64,000 nucleotides of DNA, taken from NCBI GenBank assembly GCA_024291935.2, contig CM044312.1:49420001-49484000 (forward strand), in the 5' to 3' direction. Every line of letters begins with the position of its first letter. Position 1 is the stretch's first letter. This stretch comes from Okapia johnstoni (Eukaryota > Chordata > Mammalia > Artiodactyla > Giraffidae). The notes under the pieces were generated by a model that saw nothing but the letters and a program-made list of their open reading frames with translations, ran no database searches and was not told the origin of the DNA. The translations under genes were made by a program, and so were the position numbers. Of the stretch, positions 1-13,061 are shown piece after piece.

Positions 1-425
1 CCACAAAGGATCTCTGGGTCTGAGAACTTGGGCCCAGTCTGAGGGGCAGACACTGCACCCCAGGATCTCTGGTCTCTGGGGGTGGACACAGCCAGAGCTC
101 TGTGTGAGGGACATAAGGCTCCTGCAGGATTGAAGTGTGACAGCTTGAGGGTCTTCTCTGACCCCCTCCTTAGAACAGAGCCCAGGGAGCACCAGGGGCT
201 GCCCGGGCCACACTTTCTCTGGCCCTCCGCACATTTATGACCCACCCACCCTGGGGCTGGGCTCTGCCTGGGGGGCTCAGCCCTGGGGGCGGGGATGGTG
301 GTGGACTCACCCGCCAGAGTGAGGTTAGTGCCAGGTGCAGGGGAGGCTGGGGAAAGGTGACATGCAGTAGCTAAGAGTGGAAAAGTCACTCAGTTCCTTA
401 GGGCCTGGCGGGGGAGAGGGGCGGC

Positions 426-452
426 GTGTGTGTGTGTGTGTGTGTGTGTGTG
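426..452. repeat. GT microsatellite
   Basis: About 13 uninterrupted GT units. Confidence 0.95.
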
Positions 453-798
453 AAGGGTTCCTCTGCTCTGAAAGCATGATGGGCATCTTCCCATGGTTTT
501 TGTCAGACTGCTATGAGGCATCCCCAGGGCAGAAGAGATCAGAGTGGCCTGACCTCTGTCCCCAGGGGGACAGGAAGCCAGAAAAGGACCCCTCTGTCTG
601 TCCCTGCCTTTACACCTGTCCTGGTGTAGCCCAAGGCCAGTGCAGGCTGGAAAGGCTCCATCCAGCCCTCTTCAGATCACAAAATCCCATCCTACATGTG
701 GCCCCCTGGTATTATGGGCACAGCAGGTGTGCTTACCCTCATTCAGTGGAGGCAAGAGGATCCTCAGAGACAGGACTGAGTCTCAGGACAGATTTTTG

Positions 799-1164
799 CT
801 GTGGTGTTGGAGAAGACTCTTGAGAGTCCCTTGGACTGCAGGGAGATCCAACCAGTCCATCCTAAAGGAGATCAGTCCTGGGTGTTCATTGGAAGGACTG
901 ATGTTGAAGCTGAAACTCCAATACTTTGGCCACCTCATGCGAAGTGTTGACTCATTGGAAAAGACCCTAATGATGGGAAGGATCGGGGGCAGGAGGAGAA
1001 GGGAATGACAGAGGATGAGATGGTTGGATGGCATCACTGACTCGATGGACATGGGTTTGGGTAAACTCCAGGAGTTGGTGATGGACAGGGAGGCCTGGCG
1101 TGCTGCGATTCATGGGGTCGCAAAGAGTTGGACACGACTGAGCGACTGAACTCAACTGAACTGA
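799..1164 (+). mobile_element. BovB LINE, truncated 3' end
   Basis: Matches the 3' part of BovB as I know it: GTGTTGGAGAAGACTCTTGA near the start, through the block around TGGTGATGGACAGGGAGGCC, to the terminal GTCGCAAAGAGTTGG and ACTGAGCGACTGAAC. It is 5'-truncated and followed by an AC microsatellite after a short spacer. Confidence 0.9.
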
Positions 1165-1183
1165 TATTTGGATGCAGGCCCCT

Positions 1184-1184
<1 letters not shown>

Positions 1185-1216
<32 letters not shown>
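1185..1216. repeat. AC microsatellite
   Basis: Sixteen AC units, lying 20 bases after the BovB 3' end. Confidence 0.95.
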
Positions 1217-1218
<2 letters not shown>

Positions 1219-1919
1219 AGGGCTAGTTTCTCAAAATAGGGACAACTATATTGGGAAACCTAGTGCCCAATAACAGAGGCCCAGAGTCTGGGAGACTCTA
1301 AGAACCACCAATCTGAATATCTCACTGGGCCACATGGGCAGGTCAGGGGTGACTGGGAAGGTCCTGCCACCCCCACTCTGCTCTAAGTGATGCCCAGATC
1401 CTGCCTCCCTCTGTGGGAGGCTTTGCTGATGGTGATACAGTGGCAGCTTGGCCTGTGGAGGTTGTGAGGTCAGTGTGGCCGGAGCAGGCTTTCTTACCCC
1501 AGTGTGCAGTGGGCCACTACGAGTGACAGCTAAGGCATCAGTCCATGCAAACTGCCTTTGCACCTCCCAGGCTGAAGGCAAGCTGCTATGAATGGGAGAG
1601 TGCAGGCCAGGCCATGGAAACAGGGTCCGGGCTAGCCTATGGCAGCTAGGCCTACCTGTGCAGGTGTGCCGAGACTTTCTATCACAGCCCTTCTTGGCTG
1701 GTCTCCTGATCTTGTCCCTTTTTCCCCAGTGTGAAGCCCTGTCAGTTCCCATCAGGGGCCCTGGCCACACCCACCTCAACCCCTGCTCTTCCTTTGCTAT
1801 CCTCTGACCATTCCAGGGAAGGGCCTTTCTTAGTAATTGTTTAGTTTTAACTTCTAGAATTCTAATGCCAGGATACCAAGCCTGAAGAAAAGGTTGAGGA
1901 ACTCCCCTTGGACTTCACA

Positions 1920-2110
1920 TACAGCTTTTCTAATCTTAACAATACCTTTGGAAGGCAGAGATAACAGCCTCCTTTTCTAGACGATGCTAAGGGCCCTGAA
2001 GGTGAAATTATTTGCCCAAGCCCACACAGTATGTTTGTGGCAAAACTGGGATTTGAATTTGCTCTGTCTGGCTTCAAAGAATGGGCTCTTTCTACCATGT
2101 GATGCTGTCC
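1920..2110 (-). mobile_element. MIR SINE, antisense
   Basis: ATTATTTGCCCAAGCCCACA and AACTGGGATTTGAATTTGC are the MIR core read in reverse. Confidence 0.65.
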
Positions 2111-3254
2111 CATTTTGTCAAGACTCCCACTAAATTTACCTCTGGGCGAGCTAGGCTTCCTTTGCCTGGAGGGTGTTGAGAGGAAAAAAGTAAGGGAAAA
2201 TAATAACTGACTGAAAGGGACTCCAGCACCAGGAGAAATGCCATTTATTTGGGGGCCAGTGGATATCGTGTCTGCTTGAGACCTACTGTTACCACCTGGC
2301 CCAAGACTGCTCCCTTGGTAACTGGCCCCACCCAGTGCCCTCCAGGCCTGGCTGCCCCTCTCTCTATTTGGGAGGAAAATATTTGATAAACTTGTTCATC
2401 CAGAGGTTATCCTCTCCCACTAGAATATATGGGAAGGAGTAGGACAATGCTACACCCTGAGGGGTAATAATGCACCATTCAGGCCTGGGGGCAAAAGCAT
2501 ATGGAGCCAGGCTGCCCCAGACTCCTCATCTTCCAGCCTGTGGGTTCAGGGCTTTAGGTCCTCTTTCTCCCAAGGGTCATCCCCAGCTCTGCTCATGTTC
2601 TGTCCGGCTCAGCACAGAGGGGAGGCTTTGGGAGAGTAACTGAATTGAAGCAGAGCTTCTGGAGCAATCAGAACTCTTGTCTGTTTTGTTCATCAATATT
2701 TAATGGAGAGAGTATATTTCCTGGAAAGCTCCATGACTCAGCCTTGGTTCCCCAGCTGCTGAGCATTCAAGCCACTACACATGTGAGGTGCTTTGATGGA
2801 GAGGGGTGGTCTCCTATTACCAACCCCCCCTTCCCCCAGCTGCATCCATGCTGAGACCAGATAACAGGTTGCTTCCTCCACTGGACTCCCCATGATTCAG
2901 TGGAGACCTGCAAGTGAAGGTGGCTCAGTTGGCCTGGAAGGCTGTGCCCTCAGCATTTGGCCCAGAAGGAAGGAGGATGTAATTCAGCAGTTACTGAATC
3001 CTAGAATAATTATCCCTCCATTAAACTCACAAGAGCAAAAAGTTGTGATTTCACAATTGCCTCATCTGTTCTGAGTCATACCCTTTTGCATGCTTTTCTA
3101 AAATCCTTTATGGGGGACATCAGCCAGAGACCTGTGAGTAATGCTCAGGTCAACTCAAGGTTGCCTTTTAGTCACACATATATATGACCTCCTACATCAG
3201 GTCAGTCCTGGGTTTCTAAATATCCAGGAATCTGGGATACGTGTAAACTCATAT
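2111..3254. other. Intergenic sequence, nothing recognised
   Basis: Mostly unique-looking DNA between a MIR and a SINE. No exon, RNA gene or clear repeat could be supported. Confidence 0.5.
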
Positions 3255-3466
3255 GCGCTTTCCTGGTGATTCAGTGGTAAAGTATCCACCTGCAGTGCAG
3301 TAGCCGCAGGAAACGCAGGTTTGATCCCTGGGTCAGGAAGGTCCCATTGGAGGGCATGGCAACCCACTCCAGTATTCTTGCCTGGAGAACCCCATGGACA
3401 GAAGAGCCTGGCGGGCTACAGTCCATAAGGTGGCAAAGAGTTGGACACTACTGAAGTGACTGAGCA
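3255..3466 (+). mobile_element. Bov-tA SINE
   Basis: tRNA-derived head (TTTCCTGGTGATTCAGTGGT) joined to the BovA body (GGCAACCCACTCCAGTATTC). It ends in a short AC repeat at 3467-3482. Confidence 0.9.
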
Positions 3467-3482
3467 CACACACACACACACA

Positions 3483-4400
3483 TAGACTTGTATTTTCCTT
3501 TTGATATATCCTTCTCCTGCAGGGTGAAGGGCTCTAGAGAGGTCTACAGGAGAAGAATTGATCTTTGGATCAGGACTGGGGTCGGTCAACTGGTCAGACA
3601 TAGATGCCATGAGACCTCAGTGGGGTTAGAGACCCATAACTCTCCCTGAACCCAGCATCCTTGTCCATCTCCAAAGCTCATGTGAGCTCCAAGAGGGCTC
3701 AAATGAAAGGCTGTGGGCCTCCTAAGCTGTGGGTGGCTTAGGGAATCCATTTGCCACCTAACCTCAAGGATATGGTGCCTTTTGGGGATTTGGTAGAAGC
3801 AAAGGGGACTCACTGCTTATTGGGGTTCCCAGGCTGGCCCTCAGTGTCCTTGCAACCAAAGCCAGGAGCCATTCTGGAAAAGCACTGGAGGGACTGGTGC
3901 CAGGGGCCTCCACCCATAACGTGTCCCGGCCACGTGCTGAGCCATTAGGATTTTTCCATCACTCCTGGGAGTCACACCTTCACTGGACAGGAGCCTCTCA
4001 AGGAAGGAGATAGTGATTAATGTTTTATGGTCGACCTGCTGGGCAAGACGCCTTGTTTTCTTTAGGATTAGAATACAATGAGGACGATGAGTGGAATTTG
4101 CTATGATCTGGGGGCCAGGGAGGGGCCATTTCTGGGGGCCAAGGAGCCACAAGTGATGATGTTTACTGTCCTTGGTGCCTCAAAAGGGGAAATTCTGGAA
4201 GTAGGAAAGGCAAATGAGGCTCTTGCCAACAGGGCCATCATTCTGGCCCTCAAGAAACAGTTCCCACCAATACCTTGGGCCCTGGTGTGCAGAGAGGCCG
4301 CAGGGGAAGGGAGCCCAGAAAGTGTAACAAGCATGTCCTGCTTAGATGACTCTACTTCATTTTAATAAACCTTGTTCTCAGTATATAGATGTGTGCTTAT
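3483..4400. other. Intergenic sequence with a possible transcript end
   Basis: Holds an open frame at 4078-4365 (95 codons, starts MRTMSGICYDLG) followed at once by TTTTAATAAACC, with AATAAA at 4365-4370, and a GT-rich stretch after 4390. This could be the 3' end of an upstream transcript, but I do not recognise the protein or any AQP1 coding sequence, so it is left as a hint only. Confidence 0.2.
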
Positions 4401-4654
4401 GTTTCTGTTTTTTCCAGTGTATTGATGAGAAACGAGGCCAGGGCAGAACTGATCTTTGGCCATGTGGGTTAGTATGGCCTCCCCAATTCTTTTTTGTTTG
4501 TTTTCAAAAATATTTTTAAGTAACAAATTTTACTTAAATTAAATACTAAATGGCACCAAGTTGAGTACAAGTCAAACATATTACTAAATATATTAAACAT
4601 GAACTTAAGTTTAATGAATTAGAAATATTTATTTCCTTTTAATTTCTTCCCCAT

Positions 4655-5140
4655 TAACTTTTTCATTTTTATTTTTTTAATCGAAGTATAGTTGACTTCA
4701 ATGTTGTGTTAGTTTCAGGTGTATAGCAAAGAGATTCGGTTTATATATATATATAGGGCTTCCCTGATGGATCAACAGTAAAGAATCCGCCTGCCAATGT
4801 AGGAGATGTGGGTTCGATCCTGGGTTGGGAAGATTCATGGGAGAATGAAATGGTAACCCACTCCCAGTATTCTTGCCTGGAAAATCTCATGGACAGAGGG
4901 GCCTGGCAGGCTACACAGTCCATGAGGTCGCAGAGAGTCGAACATGACTTAGTGACTAAACAACAGCAGCAACATATATATGTATCCTTTTTCAGAATCT
5001 TTTCCTTATAGACTATCACAAATACTGAATACAGTTCTCTGTAGGGCCTTGTTGGTTATCTATTGTATATATAGTAGCATGTATGTGTTAATATTAAAAA
5101 AATCCTCCATATGTTTTGAGTTCTGCAAGTATCTCCCCCC
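4655..5140 (-). mobile_element. Artiodactyl L1 3' region, antisense, interrupted by a SINE
   Basis: TTTTTTAATCGAAGTATAGT, TTGTGTTAGTTTCAGGTG, then after the SINE TTTTTCAGAATCTTTTCC and GTTGGTTATCTATTGTATAT. I recognise this as a common artiodactyl L1 3' block in reverse. Confidence 0.7.
4756..4974 (+). mobile_element. Bov-tA SINE inserted in an antisense L1
   Basis: Full head and body, from GGGCTTCCCTGATGG to AACAACAGCAGCAAC. It lies between ATATATATA stretches that look like a target-site duplication, inside L1-like sequence that resumes on the far side. Confidence 0.92.
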
Positions 5141-5390
5141 ACCCCTCACCCATAGCTGTCTGGTCTCGGGCTACCCTGGTGCTTCTCTAGTCTCTAGCCT
5201 CCCCTAGACTTGTCCGCAGTTCAGCACTTAAAGGGTTAAAGTGTCATCAACGGGGGACCTCCAAGATCTTGTCCAGTTCAACAGTTGTGGGATGTTTTTG
5301 GTAGATAGGTGTCCTTGCCACACGAGACATGTATTTTGCACATCACCTCTAGGTGGGAAAGAAAGAGTGCCTTCTCTCTCTGTCTCTCAT

Positions 5391-5391
5391 G

Positions 5392-5435
<44 letters not shown>

Positions 5436-5464
5436 CACACACACACACACATATATACATATAT

Positions 5465-5497
<33 letters not shown>

Positions 5498-5517
5498 CAT
5501 ACACACACATATATATT
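5391..5517. repeat. Compound AT/AC microsatellite
   Basis: Alternating blocks of AT and AC dinucleotides over about 127 bases. All six frames across it give only simple repeat protein. Confidence 0.95.
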
Positions 5518-5966
5518 TTATATGTATCTATCCAGTAAGGTCCAAATTAGAAACTGTGTGTGATGGAGGAGAACTCATTCCTACAATATTGTATTTGGAT
5601 CATCCTCTGATCTGTCCTGAGAACCCGCCAGTGATTCTCATGGGAGAGTCATGGGATAGCTTTGCGTAGGTACACAGACCCAGCGCTTTGCTAGCTCTTA
5701 CAGCCTCATCCAGGACAAATCCCTGGCCAAGGGCTAAAGAAACCTCTTCTGCTCATGGTCATGAATCTTAAAAGCTGTCCAACACCAGGTGCTATGCTCA
5801 ATTTACATGAAGCCAGCCTGCTCTCCATGGAGAATATGAGCCTGGGATGACTGGCCTGGCTGTGCTCAAGAACGGGGAGCTGGTATACATTTTCAACAAG
5901 CCACTGCTTGAGCCAATGGAACTACAATTTGGAGGGAGAAAAGTATTGTCTTTGGGGACAAAAATG

Positions 5967-6020
5967 AAAGAGAGGGAGGGAAAGAGAGGGAGGGAGGGAG
6001 AGAGAGAGAGAGAGAGAGAG
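5967..6020. repeat. GA-rich microsatellite
   Basis: GGGA/GAAA units grading into a pure GA run. Confidence 0.9.
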
Positions 6021-6210
6021 ATTCAGTGAATTCAACCAATGAGATCAGTCCAAAAGAAGCAAACTCAAAGAATTAATAAACATGAAAAAATTGTCAAGGA
6101 TGGGAGTTCACCATTGACAGAACTCTCGAACATTCTGAAAAGTGGTTAACATATCCTTGACCCCTTACTTAATGTGGGCTTTATTTAAAAAGAAAAAGCT
6201 TATATTTTTC

Positions 6211-6417
6211 AGACTTCCCTGGTGGTTTAGACAGTAAAGAATCTACCTACAATGCAGGAGGCCTGGGTTTGATCCCTGGGTCGGGAAGATCCCCAAGAGA
6301 AGGGAATGGCTACCCACTCCCATATTCTTGCCTGGAGAATTCCGTGGACAGAGGAGCCTGGTGGGCTACAGTCCGTGGGGTCACAAAGAGGTGGATGTGA
6401 CTGAGTGACTTTCACTC
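6211..6417 (+). mobile_element. Bov-tA SINE with target-site duplication
   Basis: Full-length head and body. It is flanked by CTTATATTTTTCAG before and CTTATATTTTCCAG after, a clear 14-base target-site duplication with one mismatch. Confidence 0.93.
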
Positions 6418-6431
6418 ACTTATATTTTCCA

Positions 6432-9400
6432 GAATGCAACTTAGATAACCTATGCCTCTAAGGAACTCAAAAACAAAAAAAGAAAAAACAACAACCAAAC
6501 AACCTAAACCAATAAAACCAATAAAGTTAGTCATAATCATGTAGACATTGACAGCTGTGGGTTGTGCCCAGGTCATGCTAAGTGTCAATATACTTTGGTG
6601 GGTGTGAGTGTGGCGAAGAGTGATGTCAAGGCCATAAAGCAGGAATCAGTGATGCCTGAGGTGACCGTGGAGCCTCCTATAGCATCTGCTTGCCACTGAA
6701 TGATGTGAACATCTCACACATTTGGGGTGATTTGTCTGAACTCCAAGGAAACCTCTAAATTGCCAAGCTTGAGGTTTTGAACACAATGAAGGCACGTTAC
6801 CCAGACCACAGAGCAGACCGGCATGTGCTGAGCTCCAGGTAGTCTGAGTGGATCTGCCTGCTGGGAAAAGCAAGTTCCTGGGAGCCTGGTAGAGAGCAGA
6901 CTCCCTCCTTGCCTTCGCCAAGTCAGACCTTCTTGCTTGGGCAGATTACATGTAATGTGGTGGTGTTTTTACCTTTTGGCCAGTGAGAAATGCATATTAA
7001 ATTATAAATTTGATAAAAATGCTGGCAACCTCTGTTTTCACATACCACGCTTCCTCAGCTGACATTCCTATGAATCAGCACTGGGAGGTGAGTTACATGT
7101 TCAAGAAGGATGGAGCTAGTTTTGTGTCTTAGGTCAAATCATTGACCTAGGCCGGTTTGGGCCTCCCGTAGTCCAGGGGCGCATGGCCCCTCGCTGTCTA
7201 TAGGCTCTGGCAGGTGTGAGCCGGCAAGCATACATCTATAACTTGGAAAGAAGTATTTGTGAGCTCCTGTTCTAGCATACTGTGTGTTCACCCATATTTC
7301 CAGGTCTTAGCAGCAAAGACAGGGACACGGGAATTTACCAGTCCTCTGTACACCGGTATCTCTCTGTGCCCTGCCTGTTTGCCTCTCTCTCTCTCCCCCT
7401 TGCCACACCCTGCAAGAGGATTCCTGGGCTCTATGGAGAGGATGACTCTGTTAAACTCTTCGTGAAGTTCCGGGATTAGCTGATGTGTCCGGGTTGTGAC
7501 TGATGAGCCGGCGGCGCCTTCCATCCGAGACGAACTCCAAGAATTTCCACCGCTGGCACTGCTGACCTCCCGGCCTGGGAGGAGCCACTGCATCTGCCTC
7601 CAGGAATGTGGGGCCTCAAGACACCAAGCCCAGGAATGCCTCCATCGGGCTCAAACCTTCAGTTCCAGAAAATTCTGAGGGCTCCCATATCCCTGCTCAC
7701 TTTTATTCCCCTCTTTCTCCCTGTGAAGCCACCTCAAGCTGGAGGGAAACTTCTGGAAAATTAGCTTTGAGACAAAGCTTAGCAGCCATGGGATTTTACT
7801 GACAGGTGCCATTCATGTGGCCAGACACGGCCTGAGTGAATGGCGTGGGTGGCACCCCTGCCCTCTGTGGTTCCCTCAGCTCTTGACCGGTTTCCCCAGG
7901 GGCTGAGGTAATTTTGAAAAACACATCACCCTCTGGGAAACTCACGTAGTAGAAATTCTGACAAAGTCCTGCAATAAAGAACTTGTTGAACCCAGTGTTC
8001 ACCAAACTTATTTTTGTCCATAGAACTCTCTTTTGAAAGCAATTAGATGACTGTTTTGGACAACCGATTTTCCACAGAGCACATGTTGACATTGTGGCCT
8101 GGGCATCGTTTCTCAGGGCTCCTTAGCTTTTAGATTCCACTATTTAAAACCTCAGGGATGGGGGTGTGTGTGCTTATTCTATCAGAACCTCTCCTGAGGG
8201 CAGGTGCAAGGGGAGGGGGTGAAAGAGAGACAAGTTTTGAGTTCAGGGTGAGGGTACTGGGGCCCCTGTGGAAGGGGGAGGCAGGTAAAAGTATGTGTGT
8301 GTGTTCAAGAGAGAGACTGAGAAGGAGGGAGTAGGGGAGAGACTCGGAGAGAGAGAAAAATAACCAGTTATCAGAAGACACAGAAAGATTACAAAGGTTG
8401 AGAGTCACAAGAGAGAGAGAAAAAGGGAGAGGCTAGGGGTTGGGGGTGGGTTGCGTAAGATCTGCCTGATGGGTGGCGAGGAGCTTCCTCAGGGCCCATC
8501 ACTCATTAATCCCCATCCTGCCCAGTCCAGGGGGGCTTGTAATGCGGCCAGTAGCAGGTGCCTGGTGGACACAGTGAAGGCCTCTTGGAAAAGAGCCTTC
8601 ATGAATCATTGACTGGCCTTCACTGTGCTGGAACCAGAGGAGTCTAGTGTCCATGCCAATCTCCCCAAGCTGTGGGCAAAGGTGGTGTGGGCTGGAGGTA
8701 AATCTGAGCTGAGCCACATCTCATACAGAGCCTTGGAAACAGGCTGACCCAGGGCCACCAGGATGTGCTGGGCACACTGGGGCTCCCTTGCTGCCAGAGC
8801 AGTAGACGTGGGCTAGGAGTCTGGGCCCAGGGTTCTGGGCTTGCCTCTGCCACCCACTTCCCATGAAACCTTAGCTTCTTTCCTTCTCTCTGGGCCTCGA
8901 TTTCCCCAACTGTACAAGAAGGATTGAATTTGAGAGTCCAGGAAACCTCTCTCAGATCTAGGATTTTCTCAAAGGCCTTTCCAAATCACGCGCCAGAAGG
9001 CCTCTCCCCATGTGTGGGCCTGGGGGGTCTTTGTATTCAGACCCCAGCTCATGCCTCGGCAGCTAAGACCCTCTGGGCTCTGCACTTGCCATGGGGGATG
9101 GGCAGAGGGATAGAGGCCTTGGGTCCATCTTGGAAGCTCCAGGATGCTTTGGGAGACCTGATATCCCATACGGCCAGGACTGGGTCTGTCCAGCTCTAGA
9201 AGGTGCAGGACTGTACTATGTTCATCCTCCCCAGTTGCCGGAGCTTCTCCTGGGCTGGGACAGCTGGAGCATCCCTCCTCCAAAATAGTTTGGTAACAGC
9301 GTGGAGGTGAGAGGAAGGTAGGTCATAGTGGGCTTTCACAGAGGCTGGCCACGTGCACCATCATTCCCACCCCTCTCGGCCCTGATGCAGGTGCTGGAGA

Positions 9401-11693
9401 CCCAGACCTAACCCCCTGCCAAGGGAGGAGAGGGACTGGGCAGTACCCACAGACCTGGCCTTTATTCCACACATGCTGGGGCTTCTGAGGGCTGCAGCAC
9501 CACCCTGCACCTCAGCGCAACTCTTGAGGAAGCCAGAGAGGTCCCTGCCCAGGGCTGAGCATGCCCAAGGGGACAATTTCTCAGCCCCAGTCTCATGCTC
9601 ACATGGCCCTCCCCCCTCCCCCTGATGGCTGCTAATCCCGGTAGACTCTACAAGGCAGGTTCTGGGGTGTAATAGATTAAGGAAGGAGTCGAGAAGGGGG
9701 TAGGTAGGGTTCCTTAGCAGGCCAGGCTGGAAGTAGAAGCTGCCTATTTTCTTGGGTGTCCTGGGACAGCCGTGTCTGCATGTGGGGACCATGGGAACAA
9801 GATGTGATGATGTGATGTGTGATAATGCTAGGAAGTTGAGAAGAGTCGGGGGTGACAGATAGTTGACCAAATCCCCCACATCTGTACTCCTGTCCGCATT
9901 AAAGAGCTGGAAAAACTGAGGCCAGAGAAAAAAGCTTTTCCCTCATTCCCCTGGGGGCTCCATCCTCACTTGGACTGGAGCTCTTTCTGCAGCTTGAGCC
10001 TTCCCTGGCTCTCATCTCTGGCTGCTTTTCACTGAGGTCATTTCTTATCTCTGCCTTTCCCTGTCCCCATGGGGCAGCCCCGATCCATTTCTGTGAAGGC
10101 CTTTACAGCCTCCAGAATCACTCTGAACATAGTGGGTACCTGGGCATGGTTGTCAGACTCACCTGCTCTTAGCTCGTTCAGCCTGCCCACCTGTGCACCT
10201 CCACTGGTCATGCACAGAGGGAAACGTTCACCGAACCAAAGACAATAGAGGAAAGGGGTGTCCGGGGATGCAGGGCTTGCAGGCTGAACCTCATGAGGAA
10301 GCTGGAGGTGCTGTTTCTCTAGGCACTGAGTGAAGGGACCACAGGATAGACAGGGAACCTGGAGCACAGGCCAGAAGTGCTGCTGGGGAAGAGGCTGGCT
10401 GGGGCTCTCTGAGCTGACTCCTTTGGTTCCAGGTGCCTGGTGCCTGGGAATTTCAGGGTGATCTGCGCTTTGGAGATGGAGGATCCTGGATGGGATCAGA
10501 AGGAGGCTGGAGCCCTCAGAGTGGTCTTTGAAGGAGCAAAGGGGAAGCCCATCTACAATGTTCTCCTGTGCATTTGCTCTGTGCAAGATTTCTCATCCCC
10601 ATTGCTTTGCTTGATACTCATAAATGAGCTGAGATTTAGGGATTCATTCATTCAATGGAGAAATGTTTCTGGAGATACTATTATTTGTCCAGCACTGTTC
10701 TGGGTATCAAGTATGGAACAAAGCAGACATGCTTATATTTTAAAGATGAAGAAACTATTAGTCAGAGAGGTTAGGCAACCAAATCAAAGTTGCACAGCTA
10801 GCAAGGGCAGAGCCAGGATTCAGAGCCATGGTCTGGGCCCAAGTTCTTTCCATTTCTCCATACTGGTAGGAAGCATGGAGTAGAAAGGCAGTGCAGTGAG
10901 GAGGAGAGAACCTCAAACTGCCTTGCTGTGTGAGTGAAGACAGGTCACTTCCCCTCCCCTCCCAACTGTGAGGGACTTGACCAAGCTGTCTGGAATTGTT
11001 TCTGGGAGGCAACAACAGAAATTAACATTTTAAATGGGGACAGCTACCAATTTTTGAGCAAGTTCTATGCATCAGGTCCTGCAACCTCCATGGGAGTCCC
11101 TGAAGGTTCCTGAGCAGGGGGAGGGGCACAGCTGAACATTCCCGAACTCAGCTTGCCCCGGACCCCTCCCAGTGTCCCAGGACCTCTGGTCCTCAGAGGA
11201 AGCAGCTAAGGCTTTGGACAAACAGTAGTGACAGGCAAGGACACGGGGACATATGGTTTATAAGTAAAGGGGTTGGGTGAGGACCACACTTCAGGGAGAA
11301 GCCAAGACAAGGCGTCGGAGGACAGCCAGACCCTCCTTCTCTCACTGCCCCTCCCAACACAGGGCAGGCAGCTCTGGTCTAGCCCTCAGGTCCTTGAAGT
11401 GGGGACCAGGGAGGCTTCCTCCATGAATCTTCTAGGCTCAGCACATCTGACTTGACTGCATCAGTCACCCTGCTTGCAAATGAAAGCTGGGTGCCCAGAG
11501 AAGTTGGATGTGGGCTGTAGGCAGAGAAGAGGTGGGAGGGGAGGTAGAAAGGAGGGGAAGGAGAGAAGGATTTTTCCAGAGGAAGGGAAGGGAAGGTGGG
11601 GACATCTATATCTCATGTGGAACATATCTCTCCCTGTACATTTTAACTTTTAAAAGTTACATTACAAATAACATACTTATAAATAATATATGT
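6432..11693. other. Intergenic sequence, mostly unique, no gene recognised
   Basis: Over 5 kb with only short old-repeat pieces (MIR-like near 8846-8945, L2/MIR at 10625-10865) and purine-rich DNA at 8220-8440. Open frames here are short and lack recognisable domains or splice context. Confidence 0.5.
10625..10865 (-). mobile_element. L2 3' end followed by MIR, both antisense
   Basis: ATTCATTCATTCAATGGAG and CAGCACTGTTCTGGGTATC (L2), then GATGAAGAAACTATTAGTC and TTGCACAGCTAGCAAGGGC (MIR core in reverse). Confidence 0.6.
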
Positions 11694-11912
11694 AGCTTGG
11701 TAGAATGGTTTAGGTCACAGGCTCTGGAATCAGACTGCCTGGATTAGAATCTGGGATCTCATATCAGCTATATGATCTCCAACAAATCACTGGTGCCTCT
11801 GTTTCTTCATCTGTAAAATGGGCACCCACCTCACAGAGCTGTTGTGAGGATATAATGAGCTCATGGACATAATGAGTTTATTAAAGGGTCTGGCACATGG
11901 TAAATTTGGTAT
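11694..11912 (+). mobile_element. MIR SINE, nearly full length
   Basis: GAATCAGACTGCCTGGATTA, TCTTCATCTGTAAAATGGGC and GGTCTGGCACATGGTAAA cover head, core and tail of the old mammalian MIR. Confidence 0.85.
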
Positions 11913-12117
11913 GTGAAAGTTGCTCAGTTGTGTTCAACAGTTAGCGATCCCATGGACTATAGCCTGCCAGCCTCCTCTGTCCTTGCAATTCTTCAGGCAA
12001 GAATACTGGAGTGCATAGCCTTTCTCTTCTCCAGGGGATCTTCCCAAACCTGGGATCGAACTCAGGTCTCCCGCATTGTGGACAGATTCTTTACCATCTG
12101 AGCCACCAGGGAAGGCC
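11913..12117 (-). mobile_element. Bov-tA SINE
   Basis: Reverse complement copy, from TGTGAAAGTTGCTCAG to CCACCAGGGAAGGCC. It is inserted at the end of a full-length MIR. Confidence 0.9.
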
Positions 12118-12124
12118 AAATTTG

Positions 12125-12550
12125 ATACAAATAGTCATTCTTGTAGAGGTAAAATATAAAGTTTAATAATATAATAAATATAATATAAAGAACATAATGT
12201 CATAAAGTTTAATCATATAATAAACAATCATGGGGCCATCATTCATCTCCCAAATTAGAACATTTCCAGTAATTTGCATCTAGTTATGTGTCCGCTACTC
12301 TCTGAAGACCCCTTAGAGGTATATACTATCTTGAATTTTGTGTTTGTCATTCCTTTGCTTAAAAAAAGGGTTTCATTATACATGCAAGCCTATGTGCCTA
12401 ATCGATCTATTGTTTAATACTCTTCTTTCTGAGATTTATGGAAATGAGAGCGCATTTTAGATAGCTTTCCAGGATGCTCCCTCCATCTTTTGTTTCTGAG
12501 ATTCATCCATATTGTCACCTGCAGCAGGAACTCATTTATTGTGAAGAACC
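12125..12550 (-). mobile_element. Old L1 fragment, antisense
   Basis: AT-rich. The phrases TTTCTGAGATTCATCCATAT and CAGGAACTCATTTATTG resemble the antisense 3' part of L1M elements. Very diverged, edges uncertain. Confidence 0.4.
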
Positions 12551-13061
12551 TGCCACCCCTGGTCTCTCCTGCCACTCCTGCCCTCTCCTGACGACTGGTC
12601 ACAAAGCCCACCAGCGATGGGGCTTCAGGCCTGGACCCCCACCCTGCAGCTCTCCACTGGCCCTCAGCCCCTGGCATCCCAGTACGATCTCTGGATATGG
12701 GGCCACATTTCATGGGCACTGCCCCTTCTCCTGTGGTTCGAGGAGACGTAGCTGGCCGCATGGCACTCTAGCTCTGCTTTTGACTGGCTGTGTGACCCTG
12801 GGTTGGTCTCCTACCCTCTTTAGGCCACGATCTCCCTACTGTGATGAGAGTGGGTGAAGGAGTCCATTCCTCCTTGGCCATGGAGTCCTTCCTCTGCTGC
12901 AGGGGGTACCTTGCCCCATCCAGAAAGTCTAGGGTGCCAGGAACAAGGTACGACAGTGTGTGGGCATGCTACTTCATTTTCCCCTCTCAGTGGGGCTGGT
13001 GGGCACCTTTCCTTGGTGATGATGTCCCAGAGCTCTAGGGACTCTGATCCCAGCACCTTTG

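Noticed and set aside
1246..1779. 177-codon antisense frame upstream
   Set aside because: Domain-free, no splice or promoter context, composition like the surrounding non-coding DNA.
4756..4830. tRNA-like sequence with a GGTTCGATCC B-box
   Set aside because: It is the tRNA-derived head of a Bov-tA SINE, as are the other such boxes in the window; not a tRNA gene.
5278..5669. Frames with THTHTYIYI-type protein
   Set aside because: Translation of the AT/AC microsatellite.
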